Source: CAVSUR01 sp963846005
GTDB taxonomy: Bacteria; Actinomycetota; Actinomycetes; Streptosporangiales; Streptosporangiaceae
Direction: 5' to 3'
DNA length: 64,000 nucleotides
Assembly (NCBI GenBank): GCA_963846005.1
Contig: CAWJUH010000003.1
Coordinates: forward strand, 992,001 to 1,056,000
The translations under genes were made by a program, and so were the position numbers. Within the stretch, counting starts at the first letter, position 1. Each line of letters begins with the position of its first letter. Below the pieces are notes generated by a model. It was not told the DNA's origin and did no database searches. It was given only the letters and a program-made list of their open reading frames with translations. Positions 16,159 to 24,570 of this stretch are shown one piece after another.

Positions 16159-17712
16159 TCAGTCGACGCAGGGGATGCCGTTCTGCGCGCGGACCGCGCC
16201 GCCCTGCGGGCCGGGGCTGGAGGCGGACGCGGACGGCCGGGGCCGGGCCTTCGTCCCGAACTCCGGCACGGCCGGGACGGTCGCGCTGGCGCCCAGCTCG
16301 ATCAGCACGTGACCGGCCGCCACGCTCGGGCTGGCCACCGCGGCCACGCCGAACAGCCGGGCGATCTGCCGGGCGCTGGCCGCCGTGCCGACGCCGTAGC
16401 CGACCGCGGTGGCGGGCCGGGCGGCGGTATTGCCGACCTGGCCGGGCTGGTAACCGGCCCGGGTGAACGCGGCCGACACCCGCCCGGCCAGGCCCTGGGC
16501 GCTGCCGCCGTTCAGCACGTCGACCACCGGCGCCACCGCGGCCTTGCGCGGGCGGGTCAGGTGCGGCGCGGGCAGCGGCGACGCCGAGAACGCGCTGGCG
16601 ACGATCCTCTTGATCGCCGCCGGGTCGACCGTGTTGGCGTCCTGGCCGTCGATCGTCGCGTAGCCGGTGATCGGCAGCGTGTGGAAGACCAGGTTCCCGG
16701 AGGTCAGCTGCCGCATCTGGGCGGCGAAGTCGAGCAGGTTCCAGCCCGAGTCGGTGATGACGTAGCGCTTGGCCACGCTCAGCAGGGCCTGCGTCTTGCT
16801 CAGGTCGGACAGCACCCCCGCGGTCTTCAGCTGGTGCATGACCGAGTCCACGAAGGCCTGCTGGCGGTGGGTGCGGTCCAGGTCGCCGTTGGGCAGCCCG
16901 TGCCGCTGCCGGACGAACGCCAGCGCCTGCGCGGCGTTCAGGTGCTGGTAGCCGGCCCGGAAATCCGCGCCCGAGTACGAGTCGCGCACCGCGTGCCGCA
17001 GGCACACCTCCACCCCGCCGAACACCTTGGCCAGCTCGTAGAACCCTTCCATGTTGACCTCGGCGAAGTGGTCGACGTGCTGGCCGGTGAGCTTCTCCAC
17101 CGTCGCCACCGCGGCCCGCCTGCCCGCCTCGTTGCCGGCGAACGCCAGCTGGTCGTAGCTCATCCTCGGGTCCTGCTGGCGCAGGTTCCCCTGCTTGTAG
17201 AACATGCTCACGCCGTAGGCCTGGTCGATCTTGCCCTGCTGCTGCGGGCCGATCGTGCCGGCGAAGTGCACCCAGTCGTCGCGGGGGATGGAGAAGCCGA
17301 CCGCCTTCCGGCCGCCGGCGAACACGTGAATCAGGATCAGCGTGTTCGTGTCATTGCCGCCGGTGCCGCCCGCCACCGCGCGGCGGTTGCCGGCGTGCAG
17401 GTGCTTCAGGATGCTCCAGGGCAGGATGTTGCCGTTCCAGGCCCGGCGGCTCTCCAGGCCCATCAGCAGGATGTTCTGCGGGCCGATCGACGGGCCGCTG
17501 ACGATCGCGTGCGAGCCGCCGATGCTGCTCACGTCCCGTACCACGTAGTAGGAAACGCCGCTGGTGACCAGGGCCAGCGCGGCCGCGAGGCAGGCGGCCG
17601 CGTAGGCGAGCCTGCCGCCGGCCCCGTGCCCGCCGGGCCCGCGCCGCGGCGGGCGCCACAGTCCCGGCCCCCTGCGCCTGGTCATCGGCCGGTAAACACC
17701 ACGGCTGGTCAT
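16159..17712 (-). CDS. LCP-family cell-wall ligase with LytR C-terminal domain
   Basis: A LytR-CpsA-Psr family phosphotransferase, which moves undecaprenyl-linked glycopolymers onto peptidoglycan on the outer face of the membrane. It has 517 aa: a basic cytoplasmic start, one transmembrane helix (about 35-57), the LCP domain (about 80-330, with NILLMG, NDTNTLILIHV, GFSIPRDDWV and RQRHGLPNGDLDRTHRQQAF, including the conserved Asp and Arg residues) and a LytR_C domain (about 395-470) before a Pro/Ser linker. AAGGGGAAG precedes the ATG. It ends NGIPCVD, directly abutting the PIN remnant. Confidence 0.92.
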   Translation of the reverse strand: MTSRGVYRPMTRRRGPGLWRPPRRGPGGHGAGGRLAYAAACLAAALALVTSGVSYYVVRDVSSIGGSHAIVSGPSIGPQNILLMGLESRRAWNGNILPWSILKHLHAGNRRAVAGGTGGNDTNTLILIHVFAGGRKAVGFSIPRDDWVHFAGTIGPQQQGKIDQAYGVSMFYKQGNLRQQDPRMSYDQLAFAGNEAGRRAAVATVEKLTGQHVDHFAEVNMEGFYELAKVFGGVEVCLRHAVRDSYSGADFRAGYQHLNAAQALAFVRQRHGLPNGDLDRTHRQQAFVDSVMHQLKTAGVLSDLSKTQALLSVAKRYVITDSGWNLLDFAAQMRQLTSGNLVFHTLPITGYATIDGQDANTVDPAAIKRIVASAFSASPLPAPHLTRPRKAAVAPVVDVLNGGSAQGLAGRVSAAFTRAGYQPGQVGNTAARPATAVGYGVGTAASARQIARLFGVAAVASPSVAAGHVLIELGASATVPAVPEFGTKARPRPSASASSPGPQGGAVRAQNGIPCVD

Positions 17713-17851
17713 CGCTTCCCCTTGCCGCTAGCTCATACCATGACGGCGGCGCGTTCAGCACGGGCGCGCCATCGAGCCGCAACTGCAGATCTACGGGAGC
17801 CGGAAACTGGGGCCACGAGAACACGGTGCGGACCCGCGCCGACCTGGTGGC

Positions 17852-18418
17852 GTGCGGGCAGCCTACCCCAGGCCGCGCCGTCAGCCGCGCAGGTCAAGCC
17901 GCCCGGATCCGGACCCGGAGCCGCGCTGGTGGGGATCGCGGCCGGGCCGGTTCGGCGTGCTCACCGTCGCCGTGGCCGCGGCCCTCGGCGGGCTGGCCAC
18001 CGCCATCATCGGCCGGGAGCCTGGCCCGCTGCTCGGCAGCCTCGTTCTCATCGCCACCTTGCTGGCCGGGACGGCGGTGCGGCCCCGCGCGGCCTACCTG
18101 ATCATCCCGCTGCCCGCGCTGTGCTACCTGGTGGCGGCCACCACGGCCGGGCTGTACCACGACCGGGCCGCCGACACCTCGCTGACGGCCCTCGCGGCCA
18201 GCGCGCTGCAGTGGGCGGCCAGCGGTTTCTGGCTGATGATCGTGGCGACCGCGGCGGCCATCGTCATCGCCGCCGTCCGCTGGTTCGCGCACCGGCATGA
18301 CCGGCAGGACGGGGACGGCTACGGCGGGGACGGTTACGGCGGGGGCGGCTACGGCCAGGAATACGGCCAGTGGCCGCGCCGCGGCTACCGCGGCGGGGCC
18401 GGTTATCCGGAGGCCTGA
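17852..18418 (+). CDS. DUF6542-like membrane protein with Gly-Tyr tail
   Basis: A 188-aa protein with an Arg/Pro-rich N-terminus, four hydrophobic helices between about 35 and 145 (including GVLTVAVAAALGGLATAIIG and YLIIPLPALCYLVAATTAGL) and a low-complexity Gly/Tyr/Asp tail (GYGGDGYGGGGYGQEYGQ). The helical part matches my memory of DUF6542; its function is unknown. The GTG at 17852 is the only good in-frame start. Its end overlaps the FGGY kinase on the other strand by 16 bases. Confidence 0.75.
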   Translation: MRAAYPRPRRQPRRSSRPDPDPEPRWWGSRPGRFGVLTVAVAAALGGLATAIIGREPGPLLGSLVLIATLLAGTAVRPRAAYLIIPLPALCYLVAATTAGLYHDRAADTSLTALAASALQWAASGFWLMIVATAAAIVIAAVRWFAHRHDRQDGDGYGGDGYGGGGYGQEYGQWPRRGYRGGAGYPEA

Positions 18419-20007
18419 TCGCCGGCCGGGGCAGCGGCCGCCTCCGGCGGAGCGCCGCCGTTCAGCCGGGCGTAGGCGCGGCGATTCCGCCGGTAGTAGG
18501 CAACGAACTCGCGCAGCAGCCGGTCGTACCGCCCGCTCACCGCCGGGTCCGGGCCGAACGCGCGGCTCACGGCCACCCGGTCCGGTACCTGGCTGAAATC
18601 CAGCTCCCCCAGCGCCACGGCGGCCAGCATCCCGGCGCCGCGCGCGCCCGCGCTGACCGGGTCGGCCACCTGCTCGATGCGCCGGCCGAGCACGTCGGCG
18701 AAGATCTGGCACCACACCGCCGACCTGGCCCCGCCGCCGATGAACCGGATCGGCTCCAGCCGCAGGCCGGCGAACTTCTCCACCGCGCCGAGCAGCCACC
18801 GGGTGTTCAGCGCCACCCCCTCGAACACCGCCCGGGTCAGGTCGGCGCGGGTCGCCGACAGCGACAGGTTGTGAAACCCGCCGCGCAGGAACGGGTCCTC
18901 CACCGGGGTCCGCTCCCCGTACAGCCACGGCGTGAAGATCACCCCGTGGCTGCCCGGCGGCGCGGCCGCGGCCAGCTCGTCCAGCTCCCGGTAGCCCGCA
19001 GCCCGGCCGCCTGCGCTGCCGCCGAGCACCTGGTCGCGCAGGAAGGTCAGCGCCGCGCCGGCCGTCTCCTGCTCGTTGGCCACCAGGTACCGGCCGGGGA
19101 TCGCGGACGGCAGCGCGGCGATGTTGCGCAGCACGTCGGTCTTCTTGAACGGGACATGGCAGGTCAGCCAGGACGATGTGCCCACGTACAGGTGCGGCTG
19201 GAAGTCCCTCGTCGCGCCGGAGCCGATCGCGGCCGCGTGCAGGTCGGGAGTGCCGACCGCGACCGGGATCCCGGCCGGGACGCCGAGCGCGGCGGCCGGG
19301 CCGGGCAGCAGCGGGCCCAGGATGTCGGTGGCGCGGCGCAGCGGCGGCAGCTTGCCGGCCTCGATCCCGGCCAGCCGCAGCAGGCCCGGGTCGTAGCGGA
19401 CCGCGGCCAGGTCCCGGTTGTCGGTGACCCAGTGCAGCGCGATCGAGTCGAAGGAGGCGGCGGCCCGGCCGGTCAGCCGCAGGTTCAGCCAGTCCTTCGG
19501 CTCGAGGAACGTGGCCGCGGCCGCGTAGGCGGCCGGCTCGTGCTCGCGCAGCCACAGGATGTGCGCGATCGGGTCCTTGCCGCTGCGGGCCGGGACCCCG
19601 CCGGTCTTGCGGATCCACCGGGCCAGCTTGACCGGGTCGTAGCCCTGCACCCGGACCGGGCCGCCGGTGATCCGCCGGGCCTGCGGGGTGCCGCGCGAGT
19701 CCATCCAGATGATCGCGTTGCGGACCGCGCGGCCGTCCGGGCCGGCCGGCACGGTGCCCGACCACTGCGCGGTGACGCACACCGCGGCCACCTCGCCCGG
19801 GGCGGCCGCGCCGCCGGCCATCAGCCGCGCCGACGCCCGGCTGATCAGCGCCCACCAGTCCTCCGGGTCCTGCTCGGCGCCGCCGCCGGGCAGCAGCGTG
19901 ACCTGGCACTCCTCGGATTGCGCGCCGGTCACCTGCCCGGCCGCCGACACCAGTGCCACCTTCAGCGCCGAAGTGCCGAGGTCGATGGCCAGCACCTGCG
20001 CGGTCAC
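18403..20007 (-). CDS. FGGY-family carbohydrate kinase
   Basis: A 534-aa ATP-dependent sugar or polyol kinase. The N-terminal ATPase core is VLAIDLGTSALKVALV, with NAIIWMDSRGT, the substrate-domain TPDLHAAAIGSG and WLYGERTPVEDP, and the C-terminal FIGGGARSAVWCQIFADVLG phosphate/adenosine motif. It resembles xylulokinase-like proteins but differs strongly from the xylulokinase at 48795, so the substrate should not be assumed. It starts at a GTG 14 bases after the PLP-lyase stop and is the third gene of the MFS-lyase-kinase operon. Confidence 0.88.
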   Translation of the reverse strand: MTAQVLAIDLGTSALKVALVSAAGQVTGAQSEECQVTLLPGGGAEQDPEDWWALISRASARLMAGGAAAPGEVAAVCVTAQWSGTVPAGPDGRAVRNAIIWMDSRGTPQARRITGGPVRVQGYDPVKLARWIRKTGGVPARSGKDPIAHILWLREHEPAAYAAAATFLEPKDWLNLRLTGRAAASFDSIALHWVTDNRDLAAVRYDPGLLRLAGIEAGKLPPLRRATDILGPLLPGPAAALGVPAGIPVAVGTPDLHAAAIGSGATRDFQPHLYVGTSSWLTCHVPFKKTDVLRNIAALPSAIPGRYLVANEQETAGAALTFLRDQVLGGSAGGRAAGYRELDELAAAAPPGSHGVIFTPWLYGERTPVEDPFLRGGFHNLSLSATRADLTRAVFEGVALNTRWLLGAVEKFAGLRLEPIRFIGGGARSAVWCQIFADVLGRRIEQVADPVSAGARGAGMLAAVALGELDFSQVPDRVAVSRAFGPDPAVSGRYDRLLREFVAYYRRNRRAYARLNGGAPPEAAAAPAGDQASG

Positions 20008-20020
20008 CTGCGGGGCATCC

Positions 20021-21438
20021 TCATACCTCGAAGGTCAGGTCCAGGTAGGCGGCCAGCATGTCGCGGACCATCTCCGCGGGCAGCGCGGCGGCCATGCCGT
20101 AGACCGGGGCCAGCCCGGTGCGCCGCTGCGGGTCGGCCCGCGCCTGCGCGACCGCGTCAGCCAGGTCGGCCAGGAACCGGCCGGCCACGCCGGGCTGGGT
20201 GTGCCGCAAGGTCACCGCGATGTGCACCGCGGCCGGGTGCTGCAGCCCGTTCAGGCTCCAGCCGCGCGCGCCCATGTTCTCCATCACCTGGAAGATGTCG
20301 ACGCCGTCCTCGGCGGCGGCGAACGCGATCACCCACAGCGGCTCGCCGAGCACCGCCAGCCCGCCGATGGCGGCGATCCCGGCGCGCAGCCGGGCGCCGG
20401 TGGCCAGGATCCGCCCGGCCGCCTCGGTGTAGCCGCGCTCGCCGACCGAGATCATCGCGGCCCAGCAGGCGGCCGACAGGGCCCCCGGCCTGCTGCCCTC
20501 CAGGGTGGGCGAGAAGTACAGCCCGCCGGGCCAGTCGCTGGTCGTGTAGTACTGGAAATGCCGCAGCTCGCGGCCCCGGTACAAGACCACCGACGAGCCC
20601 TTGGCCGCGTAGCCGTACTTGTGCGTGTCCGCCGACATCGAGGTCACCCCGGGCAGCCGGAAGTCCAGGTCCGGCACCGGATAGCCGAGCCGCTGCGCCC
20701 ACGGCACGATGAACCCGCCGAGGCAGGCGTCCACGTGACAGCCGGCCCCCGCTCGGCGGCCAGGGCAGCGATCTGCGGCACCGGGTCGATGATCCCGTGC
20801 GGGAACGACGGCGCCGACCCGACCAGCACCGCGGTCCGGTCGGTGACCGCGGCGGCCATCGCGGCCACGTCGGCGGCGTAGCCGCCGTCCACCGGCACCC
20901 GCACCAGCTTCATGTCGAAGTAGCGGGCCGCCTTGTCGAAGGCCGCGTGCGCGGTGACCGGCGCGACGATCTCCGGCTCGGCGATGCCGCGCCGGTCCCT
21001 GGCGTAGTCCCGGTAGGTCTTCATGGCCAGCAGGATCGACTCGGTGCCGCCCGAGGTCACCGTGCCGACCACCGGCTGGTCCGGGGCGGCGTGCCCGGCC
21101 CCGAGCATGTGCGCGGTCATCGACACGATCTCGGCCTCGAACTTGGTGGCGCTCGGCCACAGGTCGGGGTGCAGCGGGTTGCTCTGCGAGTGCGCCGCGT
21201 AGACGTCGTTGAGCAGGGTGACGTGCCCGGGGTCGCCGTGGTAGACGGCGCCGGAGGCGAACCCGTCCCGCCACCGGGCCTCCTCGGCGCCGGCCAGCTG
21301 GCGGGCCAGCCGGGTCACCTCGGCCCGGCCGAGGCCCTCGGCGGGCAGCCTGGCGTACGAGGGGAACTCGCCCCGGTACGGCTTGAGCTGGCGCTCAAGC
21401 CCGGCCATCAGGTCCTCTTCCGGCTCTCCCGGTTCCAT
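20021..21438 (-). CDS. Sphingosine-1-phosphate lyase-like PLP enzyme (frame broken by one base)
   Basis: A PLP-dependent carbon-carbon lyase of the Dpl1/SGPL and group II decarboxylase fold. The first part (to AALAAERG) contains GTVTSGGTESILLAMKTYRD; the second continues in another frame with GCHVDACLGGFIVPW, the PLP lysine in SADTHKYGYAAKGSS and YYTTSDWPGGLY. The frames join at the C5 run 20746-20750 (G5 on the coding strand), where one added base yields a full protein of about 472 aa. The start is the ATG at 21438 with GGAAGGGG upstream, 4 bases after the MFS stop. Family members cleave phosphorylated amino alcohols to an aldehyde and phosphoethanolamine; the actual substrate here is unknown. 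The break is probably a sequence error. Confidence 0.85.
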
Positions 21439-21442
21439 CGGC

Positions 21443-22675
21443 TCAGGCCCCTTCCGCCCCGGTGGTCCGCGCGCCGGCGGCCGCCGGCGGCCGCGGCCCC
21501 GGCCCGGCCGCGACCCGGGCGGGCAGCCCGGCGGTCAGCGCCAGCCCGGCGAGGGCCGCGGCGGCCAGCACGCCCAGCGCGGCGTCCGGGCTGCCGATGA
21601 CCGCCTGCACGATCAGCACCAGTACCACGCCGCCGAGGTTGCCGGCCAGCAGCAGGAACCCGACCGCGGCGCCGGCCCGTTCCGGGCAGGCGTGCAGCTC
21701 CGACCAGTCCAGCGTGACCGGCAGCGCGGCCAGCAGCACGAACCCGGCCGCGAACATGATGACGGCCAGGGCCCCGGCCGCGTGCACCACCATGATCAGC
21801 GCGAACGCCACCGCGGTCACGGCCACCGTGACCTGCAGCAGCAGCCGCCGCCGGTCCCGGCGCGCGACGGCCTGCGGCACCACGGCGGCGCCGAGGATGC
21901 CGGCCGCGGTCAGGACGGCGATCAGGTACCCGGCCGCGCCGCCGCGGCCGAAGTGGCCGAGGATCGTGTCCAGCCAGGTGGCGACCGCATTGAAGATCCC
22001 CATGCCCACGAACAGCAGGCCGCCGAGCAGCCACAGGAACTTGTCGCCGCGCAGCCAGCGCAGCGACACCGCCACCGACGGGTCGCCGGCGTAGGCGGCC
22101 GGCGCGCGCAGCGCGATCAGCATCCAGGCCGCGGCCGTGACGGCGATCGCGGCCTGCACCCACATCAGCAGGGTCAGCCCGCCCGCGTGCAGCAGCGGGC
22201 CCCCGGACAGCACCGCGGCGAGGATGCCGGCGTACAGGGCCGCGCTGCCGACCGAGATCGCCGCGGTCCGCTCCGGCGGCGGAAAGTACCTGGCCGCGAC
22301 CTTGGTGATCGAGTTGAGCACCAGCGGCTGGCCCGCGGCCACCACGAACTGCCCGGCCAGCGCCCAGCCGAACGAGGCCGGGCCGGCCAGCCGCAGCAGC
22401 GCGCCGGCCGCGGTGAGCACCGCCCCGGCCGCCAGCGCCCGGCCGAACCTGGCATCCAGCCACCGGCCGGCCGGCAGCGCCAGCACCACGTACATCAGCG
22501 GGAAGATGGCGGCCAGGTCCCCGGCCGCCCCGGATGACACGCCCATCGCCCGGTGCACCTGCGCCGTCACCGGCGCGTAGGCCAGCCACAGCAGCTGGGT
22601 GCTGGCCGCCAGCAGCCCGTAACCGGCCAGCACCAGCCACCGGCCGGCCCCCGCCCCGCCGCTGTTCTCGGCCAC
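21443..22675 (-). CDS. MFS transporter
   Basis: A 410-aa major facilitator with about twelve helices. The loop 2-3 signature is degenerate (GRWLDARFGRALA, about 70-83). It has no family-specific substrate motif; general similarity is to nitrate/sugar-phosphate-like and cyanate-type permeases. It starts at GTG after AGGCGAGAG and is the first gene of the operon with the PLP lyase and the FGGY kinase, so it is likely to import or export the substrate of that pathway. Confidence 0.88.
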   Translation of the reverse strand: MAENSGGAGAGRWLVLAGYGLLAASTQLLWLAYAPVTAQVHRAMGVSSGAAGDLAAIFPLMYVVLALPAGRWLDARFGRALAAGAVLTAAGALLRLAGPASFGWALAGQFVVAAGQPLVLNSITKVAARYFPPPERTAAISVGSAALYAGILAAVLSGGPLLHAGGLTLLMWVQAAIAVTAAAWMLIALRAPAAYAGDPSVAVSLRWLRGDKFLWLLGGLLFVGMGIFNAVATWLDTILGHFGRGGAAGYLIAVLTAAGILGAAVVPQAVARRDRRRLLLQVTVAVTAVAFALIMVVHAAGALAVIMFAAGFVLLAALPVTLDWSELHACPERAGAAVGFLLLAGNLGGVVLVLIVQAVIGSPDAALGVLAAAALAGLALTAGLPARVAAGPGPRPPAAAGARTTGAEGA

Positions 22676-22830
22676 TCGCGCTCTCGCCTCCTCGCCTGGC
22701 GCTAGCCCATCTTGGGCCAGGCCAGGGGACGGCCGCTAGTGCCGGGAGCCGGCTTTCATGATCGCGCGACGGCGCCCGGTCCAGCGCAGCGTGCCGGCCG
22801 CCGCGGCCGCGTACACCAGGCGTGCCGCCG

Positions 22831-23331
22831 CTAGCTAGCGGCCTGGTCCAGCCACGTGTGCGCGTACTGCAGCAAGTCGGCGCCCGCCAGCGCGGTCAGC
22901 GTCCCGGCGGCCAGCCGGGTGGCCCGCGGCGCGAAGATCAGCCCGGCCGTCAGCCCGGTGGCGACCCACACGCCGGCGCAGAACGGGCAGGTGATCAGCT
23001 CGCCGACCGTCTTCTGCGCCCCGCGCCCGCGCGCGTCCTCGGCGAGCTCGGCCGGCCCCTCAGTGCCCCGGTAAGCGGTGAACGGCGCGCGCAGCGGGCT
23101 GGTCACCGGGTCCCGGGTCAGCAGCCGGCTCAGCTTGTGGGTGGCGACCGCGGCCAGGCCGATGTCGGCCGGGCGCAGCCCGTCCGGCACCTCGGCGCCG
23201 GCGGCCCTGGCCGCCGCGGCGATCACGCCGACGAGCCCGGCGTAGGTGCCCATCACCGCGGCGTAACCGCCGAGCGGCCGGTTCGCCCCGCCCGCGTAGC
23301 GCTCCCCGGCTGCGCGGGCCGCGCCGGACAT
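22831..23331 (-). CDS. DUF1360 family protein
   Basis: A 166-aa protein of the DUF1360 family: THKLSRLLTRDPVTSPLRAPF, then the ITCPFCAGVW cysteine motif and two to three hydrophobic helices (GYAAVMGTYAGLVGVIAAAA; GVWVATGLTAGLIFAPR). The function is unknown. I use the ATG at 23331, placed after GGAGG; an ATG pair at 23364/23361 would add 10-11 residues. It is divergent from the acyltransferase. Confidence 0.85.
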   Translation of the reverse strand: MSGAARAAGERYAGGANRPLGGYAAVMGTYAGLVGVIAAAARAAGAEVPDGLRPADIGLAAVATHKLSRLLTRDPVTSPLRAPFTAYRGTEGPAELAEDARGRGAQKTVGELITCPFCAGVWVATGLTAGLIFAPRATRLAAGTLTALAGADLLQYAHTWLDQAAS

Positions 23332-23488
23332 CCTGCTCTTTGCCTCCGTGAGAACAGACATCACGACCGGCTACCCAGGCGCGTGCCCGGCACACCTGCT
23401 GGGCGGCGGGCTACCCTGGGCCAGGGGCACCCGTCCCGGAGCAGGCACCGCAGGCGGAACCGGGCCCCGGCGGCGGGAGGAAGCCACG

Positions 23489-24295
23489 ATGGCGCAGGCC
23501 CGGCGGGCGCCAGCGGGATCGGCCGTGTTCTGGTCGGCGCTGAAGTGGGTCGTCCTCGGCCCGCTGCTGCGGCTGCTGTGGCGGCCGCGGACCGAGGGGC
23601 TGGCCAACATCCCGGCCGCGGGCGGCGCCATCCTGGCCGCCAACCACGTGTCGTTCCTGGACCCGCTGCTGCTTCCGCTGGTCGTGCCCCGGCGGCGGGT
23701 GATGTTCCTGGCCAAGTCCAAGTACATCGACAAGCGCTATCTCGGCTGGTTCCTGCACGGCGTCGGGGTCATCCCGGTCAGCCCGCAGGAGCCGGGCGGC
23801 GCGGCCGACGCGGTGTCAGCCGGAGTCGCGGCAGTGCGGGCGGGCCATCTGGTCGGCATCTTCCCCGAGGGCACCCGGTCGCCGGACGGGCAGCTGCGCC
23901 GGGGCAAGACGGGGGTGGCCAGGATCGCGCTGGCGGCTGGCGTGCCGGTGATCCCGGCCGCGATTATCGGCACCGACCGGGCCTTTCCCCGCGGCGCGCG
24001 GCTGCCGCGCCCGTGCCCGGTGCGGATCAGGTTCGGGCCGCCGGTCCCGCTCGCGGCGGCGGCGCCCGGGACGGCGGCGGCCGGGACGGCGGCGGCCGGC
24101 GAGACGGCAGAAGCCGGTGACATTACGGCGGCGCCAGACGCCGCCGCGCCGGATGCGGCCGCCGCGCGGCAGGCGACCGATCAGGTGATGGCCGCGATCG
24201 GCCGCCTGTCCGAAGGCAGCCAGCCGCCGCTTAGCGGCCGGAGAGCCGGCCTGCCCAGAGGCGTAGGTCCTACTTACCGGGACCATCATTCCTGA
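23489..24295 (+). CDS. 1-acylglycerol-3-phosphate acyltransferase-like (PlsC family)
   Basis: It acylates lysophosphatidic acid or a related lysolipid at the membrane. The catalytic box NHVSFLDP (NHx4D, about residues 53-60), the KSKYIDKRYLGWFLHGVGVI block and the substrate-binding FPEGTRSPDGQLRRGKTG are intact, as is VPVIPAAIIGT. The C-terminus (from about 190) is an Ala/Thr-rich low-complexity tail. The ATG at 23489 follows GGGAGG; the frame is open further left but has no ribosome site there. It is one of two such enzymes in the window (see 36953). Confidence 0.88.
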   Translation: MAQARRAPAGSAVFWSALKWVVLGPLLRLLWRPRTEGLANIPAAGGAILAANHVSFLDPLLLPLVVPRRRVMFLAKSKYIDKRYLGWFLHGVGVIPVSPQEPGGAADAVSAGVAAVRAGHLVGIFPEGTRSPDGQLRRGKTGVARIALAAGVPVIPAAIIGTDRAFPRGARLPRPCPVRIRFGPPVPLAAAAPGTAAAGTAAAGETAEAGDITAAPDAAAPDAAAARQATDQVMAAIGRLSEGSQPPLSGRRAGLPRGVGPTYRDHHS

Positions 24296-24325
24296 TCATC
24301 GGCCGGCTGATTTCCGATCATCAGG
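24291..24325. terminator. Inverted repeat at the end of the acyltransferase gene
   Basis: CCTGATCATCGG (24291-24302) and CCGATCATCAGG (24314-24325) are inverted repeats with one mismatched pair around an 11-base loop. The left arm overlaps the stop codon at 24293. There is no T-run. It could end transcription before the glycerol cluster; a regulator site is the alternative. Confidence 0.45.
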
Positions 24326-24399
24326 ACACGGGCTCCGGCCGGCTGCCGCGGCCGCGCCCGGATCTTATTTCAGCTTTCAATCTCAGCCCTTCCTGTGCC

Positions 24400-24442
24400 T
24401 TGACCTGTGCCGGCTCGGGGCGTAGGAGTGAGGTACGTACCT
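24400..24442 (+). promoter_or_regulatory. Candidate promoter and operator of the glpF-dha-glpK operon
   Basis: A -35-like TTGACC (24400-24405) is followed after 17 bases by TAGGAG (24423-24428), and then by the perfect 12-base palindrome AGGTACGTACCT (24431-24442), which would sit over the transcription start. A T5 run follows directly. A palindrome at +1 is where a repressor would act. The -10 match is imperfect and no regulator gene lies near, so this is a proposal. Confidence 0.4.
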
Positions 24443-24570
24443 TTTTGGCTCCAGAGTGACGCGAGAGAGTAACGAGACGAGGTGAGCTAATAACGCACAG
24501 TAGCGAATTGACCTCGTTGGCACCCGCAAGCCGGGCTTGGTAGGCAACCCAGCATGTAGGAGGGCGGAAC

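Noticed and set aside
13977..20712. Very long open frames opposite rnhA, the aldo/keto reductase, lytR and the FGGY kinase (up to about 780 codons)
   Set aside because: They are Arg/Gly/Ala/Pro-rich, have no ribosome site and lie opposite well-conserved genes. Long antisense frames are expected where almost every third base is G or C.
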